Shown here piece by piece: positions 51,060-59,624 of a stretch of DNA of 64,000 bases. Numbering within the stretch: position 1 is the stretch's first letter; every line of letters starts with the position of its first letter. Source of the DNA: Tardiphaga sp. P9-11 (GTDB taxonomy: Bacteria > Pseudomonadota > Alphaproteobacteria > Rhizobiales > Xanthobacteraceae); assembly GCF_008329525.1 (NCBI RefSeq), contig NZ_NPKQ01000007.1, positions 124,001-188,000 of the forward strand, given 5' to 3'. The notes below the pieces were generated by a model that made no database searches, was not told the DNA's origin, and was given only the letters and a program-made list of their open reading frames with translations. Made by a program: the position numbers and the translations under genes.

Positions 51060-51953
51060 TTAAAGTCTGCCGCCAGCTACTTTGGGGCGATTGGCCTGGA
51101 GCAGGGCGACATAGCGGTTCTTGGCATCCGGCGCGACGGCACCGCGGCTGGCGAGATGATGCACACAATTAAGCGCCAGATCGAACGAACCGTAGCAATG
51201 ATGCGCGATCAGCGCGAGGTGCTTGAGCTGCTCGCTGTCCATCGCCTCGGCCTGAATGAAATTCCGGACGTAAACGACGTCCGCCTCGACGAGTTGATTG
51301 ATGGCGGCAGCAGGATTCGGCCCCATCATGGGCGCGATCATCTTCTTGTTGATGGCCGTGAACATGTGCGGAATGAAGCCAAGGCTGCGCAGTTCGAGAT
51401 CGATGTCGCCGAACACCGGCTGCTTCTCATAAAGCGGCACGAAGGAAACTTCAGTCTGAATGGCGACAGCCTTTGCCAGTTTGCTGCGACCGTTCCTGAA
51501 CACCGACAGTTCGCCGCCCTGAATGTCGATTTTCAGGAGATCGATGCGCTCGATCTCGGTGATATCGTCGAGCCGCCGTGTATCGAGCGGGAGTCTGTCG
51601 ACGACACGTCCGAGCTCTGTGAAGTTCGGAAAGTGCGTGAGTGTTTTCGATTCAGGTTGTAGTAGGCTGGCGAAGCCGATGCCGCGGCAGATGTTCAGCG
51701 TATGGCGGCTACCATCGCCGACGGCATAGGGCAGATAGGTTTCCAGCGCGCTCTTGCGCTGCTGCAACTTCAGTAGCGCCTGCGGATGCGGATCGAAGCC
51801 GGTGACGCGGCAGAGCCCGCGTTGCAGCATCGGCTTGTAGGGCGGATCGCCATCGATGGGATTGGCGCCAATATCGACGACATCGGTCAGTCGCGCGGGC
51901 AGCAGCAGCGCGGACAAGCCATCATCATCGCGTCCAATCTCACCCTTCCGCAT
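51060..51953 (-). CDS. FkbM family methyltransferase
   Basis: A 297-residue SAM-dependent methyltransferase. VVDIGANPIDGD and GFDPHPQALLKL form the SAM-binding part, and LLKIDIQGGELSVFRNG is the FkbM signature. The family methylates hydroxyls on sugars, polyketides or small glycans. GGAAAGG precedes ATG 51953; the open frame to 52115 does not look coding. No glycan biosynthesis cluster is adjacent, so the acceptor is unknown. The small membrane protein gene at 52072 is divergent from it. Confidence 0.87.
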   Translation of the reverse strand: MRKGEIGRDDDGLSALLLPARLTDVVDIGANPIDGDPPYKPMLQRGLCRVTGFDPHPQALLKLQQRKSALETYLPYAVGDGSRHTLNICRGIGFASLLQPESKTLTHFPNFTELGRVVDRLPLDTRRLDDITEIERIDLLKIDIQGGELSVFRNGRSKLAKAVAIQTEVSFVPLYEKQPVFGDIDLELRSLGFIPHMFTAINKKMIAPMMGPNPAAAINQLVEADVVYVRNFIQAEAMDSEQLKHLALIAHHCYGSFDLALNCVHHLASRGAVAPDAKNRYVALLQANRPKVAGGRL

Positions 51954-52071
51954 GCGTACCTTTCCCGTGAATGGTGCGACAATGCGTGCTTTGCTGGGTG
52001 CGATCTGTGTGTCAGAACGTCGCGCGACAATTCGGACGGTCAGGGCGCTTGCGCCGGAAGTAGGGGACGGA

Positions 52072-52215
52072 ATGAAGCACGAACAGAGAGACGACGCAGT
52101 GCGCAACCGGCCCATCCATCATTCGCCGCTGTTCTGGATTGGCGTGGTTCTGTGTCTGGCCGCGATCGTCGTCTATGTGATGTCTTACGACCTATCGTGG
52201 CCCGTCGCGAAATAG
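52072..52215 (+). CDS. Small single-span membrane protein, 47 aa
   Basis: ATG at 52072 with TAGGGGACGGA upstream. The 47-residue product has a charged cytoplasmic N-terminus (KHEQRDDAVRNRP) and one transmembrane helix (FWIGVVLCLAAIVVYVMSY). Function unknown; similar single-span proteins are frequent in this group. Confidence 0.65.
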   Translation: MKHEQRDDAVRNRPIHHSPLFWIGVVLCLAAIVVYVMSYDLSWPVAK

Positions 52216-52228
52216 CGGTGCTCACGCA

Positions 52229-52651
52229 TTACTTTGGCTTCTTCTTGGCTGATACGTTCAGCGCCACAGCAGCTCGGACAAGTGCTTTCAGCGCCTTCTC
52301 ATCCACCTTGTCACCCTCGTGAATATCGATGGCACGTCGGGTGTTGCCGTCGAGGCTGGAATTGAAAAGGCCTGACGGGTCATCGAGCGAGGCGCCCTTC
52401 GCAAAGGTCATCTTCACGACCGCCTTGTAGGTTTCGCCGGTGCAGATGATCCCTGTGTGTTCCCAGACCGGAACGCCGCGCCACTTCCATTCCTCGACCA
52501 CGTCGGGGACAGCCTGCCTGATGATGTTTCGGACGCGAGCGAGCATCTCGCCGCGCCAGCCACCCAGCTCCTTGATCTTCGAGTCGATGAGCCGAGAGGG
52601 AGAGCCTGTCTCGTCGATCTTGATCGATGCGATGGACGTCTTTTTTGCCAT
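52229..52651 (-). CDS. DUF1801 domain protein
   Basis: A 140-residue protein with a YdhG-like/DUF1801 fold: WRGEMLARVRNIIRQAVPDVVEEWKWRGVPVWEHTG is the recognisable central part (key residues EEWKW and PVW), followed by AVVKMTFAKGA and the C-terminal VDEKALKALVRAAVALN. The family is related to the iron-chaperone frataxin-like fold, but no function is established. It begins with a short basic N-terminus and ends KKKPK. Confidence 0.85.
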   Translation of the reverse strand: MAKKTSIASIKIDETGSPSRLIDSKIKELGGWRGEMLARVRNIIRQAVPDVVEEWKWRGVPVWEHTGIICTGETYKAVVKMTFAKGASLDDPSGLFNSSLDGNTRRAIDIHEGDKVDEKALKALVRAAVALNVSAKKKPK

Positions 52652-53035
52652 GCGCTCCCTCTCCGACGCCCGAAGCCATGCAGCCGTGTTGGTGGTGCTT
52701 AACTACGCGTCGTGAAAATAACCCCACCCGTTTGGAGCGTCCAGCCTTCCGCCACAGGCGAACGAAAAATCCCTGCGCACTGCGTATTCCGGATATCGAA
52801 CCAATTCCTGTGTCACGAAATTACGTGTAGCTTCGAACCATCAGCGCATTGCGTGATTCGTAGCGTTTTTCTTATCCAGATCAGTTGCATTCGAGAGCAT
52901 TCCGCCCATCACGGCGTGTTTGTTTTCATCAACTATGTCGCGACCATTTCTGCTGAATGGAAAGGCAGATTTTTAAGAAGTGCTGCGTTAGTCGTGACAG
53001 GAGCATTCGCCAACATGACTCGGGGGAGTCCGGAT
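52652..53035. other. Intergenic region before the molybdenum hydroxylase operon
   Basis: About 384 bp. It must hold the promoter of the 53036-58079 genes and of the DUF1801 gene. An open frame from 52712 runs into the 53036 gene but the part before 53036 lacks coding character and has several rare codons. No hairpin or clear promoter box was identified. Confidence 0.5.
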
Positions 53036-54124
53036 ATGACGTATCGCCACGCTGTCACTCTTGCAGCTGCCCTGTTGGGGGGCATCGGCGCCGCCCATGC
53101 CCAGACGCTGCCATCCTACATGGCGCCGATTTCCGGGCTGACCGCGACAACGCCTGCCGAAACCGCCACCAAGGACATGCTTGCGCTCAACACTGGCATG
53201 TTCGAGCTCTACGGCGACGCAGCGCAGGTATTTCGCGCCAATATCCTTGCCAAGCATCCCGTGATCCTCGGCCTGTTCTCCGGCGCGGGCGGCAAGTTCA
53301 CGCTGTACCAACCCGGCAAACCGCCGCTCGACGCGCCCTCGGTGCCGATGGTCTATCAACTGCTGAAGTCGGTCGGCCACAGTACCATGGCACTGGCCGA
53401 GGTGGTCGGCCCCTATGTGAACAATCCCGACAACAAATCCTGGCTCGGCTCGATGAAGGCCTATCGCAGCCGCATGCAGTCGGCGCTGGATGGCCTCGAT
53501 CTCACGCCGATGCAGGCTGACTGGCGCGACAACAATCGCACCATCCTGCAGAACAACCTGGCTTTCATGGACGCGTGCATCGCCAAGGGCGTCATTCCCT
53601 TCGATACGCTGGAGACATTTGGCAAGAAGCAGGCGCCGTTCCTTGCGAAGAACGTGACTTGGGCCGCGCAGACCCAGGTCAATCACTGGATGACCGTGCT
53701 GGGCGACTGGAAGAAGATGCTGGGTCCCGATTGGGACAAGGCCTATGCCGCCAGCAATACGATCTATGTGGCACGGCAGAACAACGTGCTGTTCAGCGTG
53801 CTTGCCCAGTTCTTCCCGCCGGAGGCCATTAACGATCGCCTGCTTCTCATAGAGACCGTGTCGTTCACGACTACGCAGGCAGACATGCTGGAGTCGTTGA
53901 CGCGCATTATCGCGGATCGCTCCGTCGGGTCGCTGTTCTTCGGCAATTATCATTTGATGGACTACGAATTGATGGGGGGCGACGCGCGCGCTGCCATCAT
54001 CGCCGAGAGCGCCAAGCGCGGCATGACGCCGTTCCTGCCGCCAGTGGTGCCGTTCGGCTCCAACCAGTGGCCGACACTGATCACGACTGGACCGGGGCCG
54101 GCCACCATCGCCGACCTCAAATAA
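53036..54124 (+). CDS. Secreted protein of unknown family, first gene of the molybdenum hydroxylase cluster
   Basis: A 362-residue protein. The signal peptide ends about residue 23 (AAHAQT). The mature protein is mostly helical, with QLLKSVGHSTMALAEVVGPYVNN, WLGSMKAYRSRMQSALDGLDL and FFGNYHLMDYELMGG as distinctive parts. No motif for haem, metal or a known enzyme is evident. GGGGGAG at 53021 gives 8-bp spacing to ATG 53036. It precedes the hydroxylase gene by 30 bp and is probably in the same operon, so it may be a periplasmic partner. Confidence 0.75.
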   Translation: MTYRHAVTLAAALLGGIGAAHAQTLPSYMAPISGLTATTPAETATKDMLALNTGMFELYGDAAQVFRANILAKHPVILGLFSGAGGKFTLYQPGKPPLDAPSVPMVYQLLKSVGHSTMALAEVVGPYVNNPDNKSWLGSMKAYRSRMQSALDGLDLTPMQADWRDNNRTILQNNLAFMDACIAKGVIPFDTLETFGKKQAPFLAKNVTWAAQTQVNHWMTVLGDWKKMLGPDWDKAYAASNTIYVARQNNVLFSVLAQFFPPEAINDRLLLIETVSFTTTQADMLESLTRIIADRSVGSLFFGNYHLMDYELMGGDARAAIIAESAKRGMTPFLPPVVPFGSNQWPTLITTGPGPATIADLK

Positions 54125-54154
54125 ACTTCGCCGAACGGCAAGCAACGGTCGATC

Positions 54155-56941
54155 ATGGGTGAAGGCATGGGAACCTCGCGGCGCGAGTTCATGAAGTGGG
54201 TGTCGGCGGGCGGTATCACGCTCAGCCTGTCGCGTCTGGCTGCGGCCGAGCAGGTGGCATTCCCCGTACGCGAGACATTGCCGGGGCGGGGCAAGTTGAA
54301 TCCCGCGATCGGCGGCGCCGGTCGTGTCGACGGTGTCGCCAAGGTCACCGGCTCGAAACTGTATGCGTCGGATTTTCGCGCGAATGACCTGCCGGGCTGG
54401 CCCGAGAAAACCTCGCATGCGATTCTGGTGCGCGCGCCGGATGCCACCCACGTCTATCTCGGCATGGATCTCGCGCGGCTGAGCGGGGCGCTGAAGCCCA
54501 CGGTGATTGTCACCGCCGCAGATCTCGCCAGGATCAATACCCGCGTGCCCGCCTACTATGAGGGCGATCTGTTCTGTCCCATCGGCAAGACGCCGCTCTA
54601 TATGGGCCAACCCGTTGCGCTTCTGATCTTCGAGACGTTCGACGTCTATGACCGTGCCCGGATTGCCTTGCGCGACGGGACCTTCGTGCAGTTTGGCGAA
54701 GAGACCGGCCCAATCGTAATGCCGAATTATGCGGCGTATCGTTTCACCCGTGTTGCCGGCGCCACGCCCGATGCGCCCGATGTCTACTCGCCGGTCCTTG
54801 CCGGCTGGGTCACGCCCGGCCGTACCCAGGCGTCCGCGCTGCCGGTATGGTCATCGACCGCGCACAAGAACGAGGCCGGTTACGAGAAGGCTGCGGTCTA
54901 TGGCGACCAGATCCGTGCCGAGATCGCCGCCAGCGAGTCTTCGGCTCTGGTACTGGACCGCACCTTCGATACGCAGTCTGTCGATCCGATGTTTATGGAG
55001 CCGGAATGCGGGCTGGGTTGGTACAGCGCAAAAGACAAGGCGCTCGAACTGGTGCTGGGCGTGCAGTCGCCCTATGAAGCGGCGGAATCAATCGCGTTTC
55101 TGCTTGGCGAAACCAAGGCGTCGTTCAAGCCGAGTGCGATCAACGCGCAATTCGCCTATGTGGGCGGCGGTTTCGGCGGCCGCGACCATACGCCATTCAT
55201 TTTCTATGTGACGCTGGCGGCGATATTCTTCCCGGATCGTCCGGTGCGGCTGGCGCACGATCGGTATCAGCAGTTTCAGGCTGGCATCAAACGCCACGCC
55301 ATCAAGATGCGCTCGCGCATGTCTGTCGATCGCGCCTCTGGCAAGATCACGGCCTTCGCCGCCGATCACGTGCTCGATGGCGGTGGTCTCGCCAATTTCT
55401 CGGCCAATGTCGCCACCTGTGCCGCGACGGCCGCGATTGGTATCTATGACGTGCCGAAGGTCGATGTGACGACTGTGGCAGAGCATACCCGCGGCGTAAC
55501 CGCGGGCTCGATGCGCGGCTACGGCTCGCTGCAGACCATGACCGCGCTGGAAGTTCTGATCGACGAGGCGGCGCTTGCGCTCAAGCTTGATCCCATCGAC
55601 TTCCGGCGGCGCAATGCCCTGAAGCAGGATGGCCGCACCATGACCGGCAATCCCTACATCGTCTCGGTGCGGAGCCTGGAGGTTCTCGACAAGCTGGAGC
55701 AGCACCCGATCTGGCAACGACGTGCGGCGGAGAAGGCGCGTGCCGCGAGCGGCGTGCTGGTTGGCACGGGGGTGGCCTGCGTGACCAAGGATTATGGCAC
55801 CGGGGGTGATAGTTCGAACGGTCGCGTTGAACTTGGCCCCGACGGCAGGATCGCGATCTTCTGCGACCACGTGGAGATGGGCAATGGCATCGGCACGGCA
55901 TTGGCCAGTCGCGTGGCATTGCATCTCGGCGGCATCGCCGATGAGGTGGCGGTGTCGCAGGTCGGTGTGTTCGATGCACTGGAGCTGGTGACCTCCGGCG
56001 ATTGCTACACTATGGATCAGAAGACCCAGGACAAGGCCGAAAAGGATCCGCGCTGGGTGCCGTCGATCAGTTCGGCGACCTCGGCCTCGATCGGCGCCCA
56101 TGTTGGAACGCATGCAGCAGCAGAAGCCGCGCGGGTGATCTTCCGCTTCGGTCTGTGGCCGGCAGCGCTGGCGCTCTGGAATATCGGCCCGCGCGATCCG
56201 CGCGCCAAGGATTTTGCCAAGGTACAGTGGAAGGACGGTCAGTTGACCATGGCGGGACTGCCGTCGCTGCCGCTGGCGAAACTCGCCGCGACCGCCCATG
56301 CGCGCAATCTTGTCACCGGCGCCGTGGCGCACGGGTTTTCGCGCTGGGCGTGGGCACGCGCACGTTTCCCCATTAATGGCGAGCAGTATCGCGCCGAGAT
56401 CGACGGGCTCGCGCTGCGTCGCGGCGCCGGCAAGTTCACGCGCATCAACCGCAGCAGCGTGCTGTTCCCGCCGACCGACAACAACCGGATGGGTACGGCC
56501 TATACAGCGGCATGCGGTGCAACAGTCCGGGTCGAGATCGAGAAAGCGACCGGCGCGCTGCGCATCGCCAAAGCCTATACCGCATTCGAATGCGGGCAGG
56601 CGCTGGTGCCGGAGGTCGTGATTGGCCAGGCACAAGGCGGCTTCGCCATGGGCGTCGGCTACGCACTTTTGGAAACGCTGCCGCCGTTTGAGGGCGGACC
56701 TGGCAACGGGCAATGGAATCTCGGTCAATACCTGGTGGCGCGCGGATCGGATCTGTCGCTGCGCGATGTGGAGATCGAGCTGATGCCGCCGCTGACACCG
56801 GACGAATTGCCGAAAGGCATGGCCGAGGTGGTGATGATCCCCATCGTGCCGGCATTGCTCAACGCCATTCATGACGCCATCGGACACCGCTTCGCGGCGT
56901 TGCCGGTGACACCGGCCATGCTCAAGGGAGCGCTCGCGTGA
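54155..56941 (+). CDS. Molybdopterin-binding subunit of a xanthine-dehydrogenase-family hydroxylase (isoquinoline 1-oxidoreductase beta type)
   Basis: A 928-residue large subunit. A twin-arginine signal (SRREFMKWV, hydrophobic part to about 31) sends it folded to the periplasm. The aldehyde oxidase/xanthine dehydrogenase domains follow; YVGGGFGGRDHTPF binds the molybdopterin and the catalytic base position is E891 in GMAEVVMIP (usually GxxE in this family). It hydroxylates an N-heteroaromatic or oxidises an aldehyde using water. No FAD subunit is adjacent, unlike xanthine dehydrogenase. Its stop overlaps the start of the iron-sulphur subunit. Confidence 0.9.
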   Translation: MGEGMGTSRREFMKWVSAGGITLSLSRLAAAEQVAFPVRETLPGRGKLNPAIGGAGRVDGVAKVTGSKLYASDFRANDLPGWPEKTSHAILVRAPDATHVYLGMDLARLSGALKPTVIVTAADLARINTRVPAYYEGDLFCPIGKTPLYMGQPVALLIFETFDVYDRARIALRDGTFVQFGEETGPIVMPNYAAYRFTRVAGATPDAPDVYSPVLAGWVTPGRTQASALPVWSSTAHKNEAGYEKAAVYGDQIRAEIAASESSALVLDRTFDTQSVDPMFMEPECGLGWYSAKDKALELVLGVQSPYEAAESIAFLLGETKASFKPSAINAQFAYVGGGFGGRDHTPFIFYVTLAAIFFPDRPVRLAHDRYQQFQAGIKRHAIKMRSRMSVDRASGKITAFAADHVLDGGGLANFSANVATCAATAAIGIYDVPKVDVTTVAEHTRGVTAGSMRGYGSLQTMTALEVLIDEAALALKLDPIDFRRRNALKQDGRTMTGNPYIVSVRSLEVLDKLEQHPIWQRRAAEKARAASGVLVGTGVACVTKDYGTGGDSSNGRVELGPDGRIAIFCDHVEMGNGIGTALASRVALHLGGIADEVAVSQVGVFDALELVTSGDCYTMDQKTQDKAEKDPRWVPSISSATSASIGAHVGTHAAAEAARVIFRFGLWPAALALWNIGPRDPRAKDFAKVQWKDGQLTMAGLPSLPLAKLAATAHARNLVTGAVAHGFSRWAWARARFPINGEQYRAEIDGLALRRGAGKFTRINRSSVLFPPTDNNRMGTAYTAACGATVRVEIEKATGALRIAKAYTAFECGQALVPEVVIGQAQGGFAMGVGYALLETLPPFEGGPGNGQWNLGQYLVARGSDLSLRDVEIELMPPLTPDELPKGMAEVVMIPIVPALLNAIHDAIGHRFAALPVTPAMLKGALA

Positions 56942-57468
56942 CGACACTGGGCATCACCATCAACGGACAGGTCCATGCGCCCACCGAGGTGCGCGACGAT
57001 CTCTCCATGAACGACTTCCTGCGCGAATATCTGGGCATGACCGGCACCAAGTTCGGCTGCGGCGCCGCGCAGTGCCTGAGCTGTGTCGTGATCGTCGACG
57101 AGCCCGACGGCACCTGCCACACCAATCCAACCTGCGTGACCTCGGCGGCAAGCTTCCATGGCAAAACCATTCGCACGGTCGAGGGTCATGCGAAGAACGG
57201 CGAGCTGTCGCCGCTGCAGAAGGCCTTCATCAGGCATTTCGCATTCCAGTGCGGCTACTGTACCGCCGGCTTCCTCAATGAAGGGCAGGTGCTGCTCGAA
57301 CAGCTGGCCAGGACGCCTGTGCCGCGCGCGGGCCTTGAGGAGCGCATCGCCGAGGCGCTTGACGGGCATCTGTGTCGCTGCACCGGCTACTTCAAATATC
57401 ATGAGGCTGTGCTCGACGTGATCCTCAGCGACGCGAAGCGCTATCTCATTCAGGAGCCGCGCGGATGA
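56938..57468 (+). CDS. [2Fe-2S] iron-sulphur subunit of the molybdenum hydroxylase
   Basis: A 176-residue small subunit with two [2Fe-2S] sites. The plant-ferredoxin-type cluster uses C41, C46, C49 and C60 (GCGAAQCLSC, then GTC); the second uses C105, C108, C146 and C148 (CGYC, CRC). The first motif has LS where most relatives have GA (CGAC), a variation noted in periplasmic cytochrome-linked forms. It starts with GTG at 56938, overlapping the large subunit stop by 4 bp. It has no signal peptide, so it is probably exported bound to the Tat subunit. Confidence 0.92.
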   Translation: MTTLGITINGQVHAPTEVRDDLSMNDFLREYLGMTGTKFGCGAAQCLSCVVIVDEPDGTCHTNPTCVTSAASFHGKTIRTVEGHAKNGELSPLQKAFIRHFAFQCGYCTAGFLNEGQVLLEQLARTPVPRAGLEERIAEALDGHLCRCTGYFKYHEAVLDVILSDAKRYLIQEPRG

Positions 57469-58079
57469 GAGCCGAAACGCGCGTCAAAACGCTGGTTGTC
57501 GTCGCGACGCTCGGCATGAGCATGTTCACGGCCTATGCCGCCGGGCAGGGCGCGTCGAAGGGGTTGGCCAGCCCGGAGAGTTTCAATGGCATCGCCGATA
57601 CCAATGCACGCTCGGCGGCGATCTTCACTGAACTCGGCAAGGTGCTGACCCATCCGCGTTGCGTGAACTGCCATCCGGCCGGCGACGTGCCGCGGCAGGG
57701 CGATGCGCGCCGCCTGCATCAGCCGCCGGTGACGCGTGGGCCCGATGGCCACGGCACCGCGGCCATGCGCTGCAACTCCTGTCACAAGGATGCCAATTTC
57801 GAACCCGGCCGCATCCCCGGTCATCACGAATGGCACCTCGCGCCGGGCGAGATGGCATGGGAGGGCAAAACCGTCGCCGAGATCTGCGCACAGATCAAAG
57901 ACCCCGCGCGTAACGGCGGCCGCAAGGTCGAGGATCTCATCGACCATATCGGCAAAGATACGCTGGTTGGCTGGGCCTGGGCGCCGGGTTACGGACGTGC
58001 GCCTGCGCCGGGCACACAGGCCGAGGCGGGCGCTCTCGTGGAGGCCTGGGCGAGGACCGGCGCAGCCTGTCCGGGCTGA
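57465..58079 (+). CDS. Dihaem cytochrome c partner subunit (isoquinoline 1-oxidoreductase subunit)
   Basis: A 204-residue secreted protein. The signal peptide (about 1-26) ends AYAAGQ. Two haem-binding motifs are visible: CVNCH (66-70) and CNSCH (103-107). A distal [16 protein letters not shown] segment is characteristic of the subunit found with isoquinoline-1-oxidoreductase-like hydroxylases. It would take electrons from the iron-sulphur subunit and pass them to the respiratory chain. The ATG overlaps the previous stop by 4 bp, and a strong terminator follows. Confidence 0.9.
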   Translation: MRAETRVKTLVVVATLGMSMFTAYAAGQGASKGLASPESFNGIADTNARSAAIFTELGKVLTHPRCVNCHPAGDVPRQGDARRLHQPPVTRGPDGHGTAAMRCNSCHKDANFEPGRIPGHHEWHLAPGEMAWEGKTVAEICAQIKDPARNGGRKVEDLIDHIGKDTLVGWAWAPGYGRAPAPGTQAEAGALVEAWARTGAACPG

Positions 58080-58110
58080 TGCCACGACGCTGTTTCATTG
58101 CAAATGATGG

Positions 58111-58128
58111 GATCCCAGCAGGATTCGA
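58111..58128 (+). repeat. att-like direct repeat of the tRNA-Arg 3' end (left end of the island)
   Basis: GATCCCAGCAGGATTCGA is identical to positions 63250-63267, the acceptor and T-arm 3' part of tRNA-Arg. Upstream bases also align (AAATGA-TGG here, AAATGACATGGC next to the tRNA) with small gaps. This is the displaced half of the attachment site left by tRNA-targeted integration. Confidence 0.75.
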
Positions 58129-58135
58129 GCGCAAT

Positions 58136-58167
58136 GCCCGCCGGTTCACGCCGGCGGGTCTTTTTTT
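58136..58167 (+). terminator. Strong intrinsic terminator after the molybdenum hydroxylase operon
   Basis: GCCCGCCGG and CCGGCGGGT form a 9-bp GC-rich stem with a 6-bp loop, followed by C and seven T. It lies 57 bp after the cytochrome stop, just inside the left att repeat. The first 19 bp recur at 58670. Confidence 0.92.
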
Positions 58168-58239
58168 GCTCCATGCTGAAACCAACCCGATCTACGAATG
58201 TTGCGGATTTGCTGGGTGGCCATCCATAGGAGCGCATCC

Positions 58240-58653
58240 ATGTGTGATTATAGCCTGCACGCGGTCGCTACCCGTCCCGCAGAGGTGGCGGATATGTTAG
58301 TGTCGACCAAATTTTCTTCGACGATAACTCGCGGCTTCGCAAGTGTGGACGATCCTCACGTCGCAGTGTGTCTTCGTCCGGGTACCGAAATCGCCTTTGA
58401 GGACGACGTCCGAGTCCATGGGAGGATTTTTAGCCGGAACGTGCGCGATCGACTCGCCCGGTTCCGCCAAATAGACGTGGGCCAATCTCATCATCACCAC
58501 GATGCGCTCGAATTCTCGAACGGCCAGATCGTTCTCGTCACAGATCTCAAGCCTGGGCAAAGGGCGATCGTGTTGCAACTACCTGTGAGCACGGTAGTCG
58601 AAAAGACTCGAACCCGGGAGCCTGCCGCGCCGCTCGCCGGGATCATCCCCTGA
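58240..58653 (+). CDS. Hypothetical protein of the MCDYSLHA type
   Basis: A 137-residue soluble protein beginning MCDYSLHAVATRPAEVAD. The middle (AVCLRPGTEIAFEDDVRV) and the HHHHDALEFSNGQIVLVTDL segment are the most ordered parts, suggesting a beta-rich fold; a His cluster at about 87-90 could bind metal. ATAGGAGCG precedes ATG 58240. Similar short proteins occur in soil rhizobia but no function is known. First gene inside the tRNA-Arg island. Confidence 0.75.
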   Translation: MCDYSLHAVATRPAEVADMLVSTKFSSTITRGFASVDDPHVAVCLRPGTEIAFEDDVRVHGRIFSRNVRDRLARFRQIDVGQSHHHHDALEFSNGQIVLVTDLKPGQRAIVLQLPVSTVVEKTRTREPAAPLAGIIP

Positions 58654-58669
58654 CGCGCGATATGGCAAA

Positions 58670-58688
58670 GCCCGCCGGTTCACGCCGG
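58670..58688 (+). repeat. Second copy of the terminator 5' arm
   Basis: The 19-mer GCCCGCCGGTTCACGCCGG is identical to 58136-58154. Here the 3' arm is altered (GGGGCC in place of CGGGT plus T-run), so it no longer terminates well. The two copies flank the 58240 gene about 534 bp apart, hinting that this segment was inserted or duplicated together with the hairpin. Confidence 0.7.
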
Positions 58689-58904
58689 GGCCTGGCGTAG
58701 GCGCTGGCAAGTTCGGGTTGCCGGTCTTGCTTAGAAGCTAGCTTCTCCGTCTGTTTGGGCGTCGGCATGCGCCAGCTTGCGGGTAGGTCACTCACGCTCT
58801 CGATAAGAGCATAAGAAGAACAAGAATCGAGTCCGTTGAGGTTGAATTTTGCCGGCCCACCGTGTCCGGGTGACGGCGAGTGGTCTCGTCATCCGGCCAA
58901 CTGC

Positions 58905-59171
58905 TTATTCTACGTTCCAGCTGACGCGGCCGCGACTACTACCTACGGGGGCGGTCTCGCCAGCTTGCAAGACAACGCGACACCTGCTGCTTTCGCAAGC
59001 GAACTCGTCGGACCAGGTCACTACGACCCGGCGACCGCAGTTGTTTGTGAAGCGGCCCGGATTACGCGAAAAATCGACGCAATTTGCGGCGGCGGGTTCG
59101 CTCGGCAATATGGTGAAGGCCGCAGCAGTTCCCATCGTGAGGATGCTGAGACATACAACGCGTTTCATCAT
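58905..59171 (-). CDS. Small secreted cysteine-containing protein
   Basis: An 88-residue protein. The signal peptide (1-28) ends AAANC. Four Cys are in the mature part (NCVDFSRN, NNCGRRVVV, ACESSRC), likely two disulphides in a small beta fold. AGGGA lies 9 bp before the ATG at 59171. Function unknown. Inside the island. Confidence 0.65.
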   Translation of the reverse strand: MMKRVVCLSILTMGTAAAFTILPSEPAAANCVDFSRNPGRFTNNCGRRVVVTWSDEFACESSRCRVVLQAGETAPVGSSRGRVSWNVE

Positions 59172-59247
59172 CGGTTTCATTCCCTAGTGTACTTCAGAAT
59201 CGCCGCCACGCGACGACAGCTGACACTCAAGGAATCTCGGCGTGAGG

Positions 59248-59267
59248 CCATCCCCCAAACGGGTGAT
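59248..59267. repeat. Island repeat, copy 1
   Basis: The sequence ATCCCCCAAACGGGTGAT here and ATCCCCCAAACAGGTGAT at 59998-60015 differ by one base. Both are in gaps between island genes. The internal CCC/GGG symmetry may form a short hairpin. Role unknown. Confidence 0.5.
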
Positions 59268-59306
59268 TCAGCAGATCACGTTTATCCTTGCCATGACGAG
59301 GGCGGA

Positions 59307-59540
59307 TCAGAGCAAGGCTGGCTTCTTTGCTGCGAAGAAATAGATCAGACCATAGACCGGAATGAAGATTGAGAGCAGCGCGTGAAGTATGGAGCCATTT
59401 GATACGCCACGAACAACGCCCAGGATGGGGCTGGCGAGCATTATGATCGCCACAACCCAGTGCCATACGGATAATGAACCCACCAGCTGCTCCTTACTTT
59501 TATGGATGCCGCAGCAGGCCGACATGCTGCGATCGCGCAT
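59307..59540 (-). CDS. Small membrane protein, 77 aa
   Basis: A short Cys-containing N-terminus is followed by two hydrophobic spans (WHWVVAIIMLASPILGVV and ILHALLSIFIPVYGLIYFF) and a KK-rich end. The pattern recalls small two-span immunity or superinfection-exclusion-type proteins, but only in topology. GGAGG is only 2 bp before ATG 59540, so the start is uncertain. Confidence 0.6.
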   Translation of the reverse strand: MRDRSMSACCGIHKSKEQLVGSLSVWHWVVAIIMLASPILGVVRGVSNGSILHALLSIFIPVYGLIYFFAAKKPALL

Positions 59541-59624
59541 ATCCTCCGCATCAATCCATTGATGATGCCCAGGACGAGCAAAACTCGCCGTCCGCCCGGC
59601 AGATTCGGCGATCGCCTGTAATTC

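Noticed and set aside
52988-54610. 540-codon antisense frame spanning two genes and their gap
   Set aside because: Crosses a gene boundary and ribosome site of the plus-strand operon; no domain.
55088-56947. 619-codon antisense frame in the molybdenum hydroxylase gene
   Set aside because: Low-complexity Arg/His product opposite a gene with molybdopterin and twin-arginine motifs.
58596-58625. T-arm-like string (GACTCGAACCCGGGAG) resembling a tRNA fragment
   Set aside because: No acceptor, D or anticodon arm can be built around it, and it lies in frame at the end of the 58240 gene.
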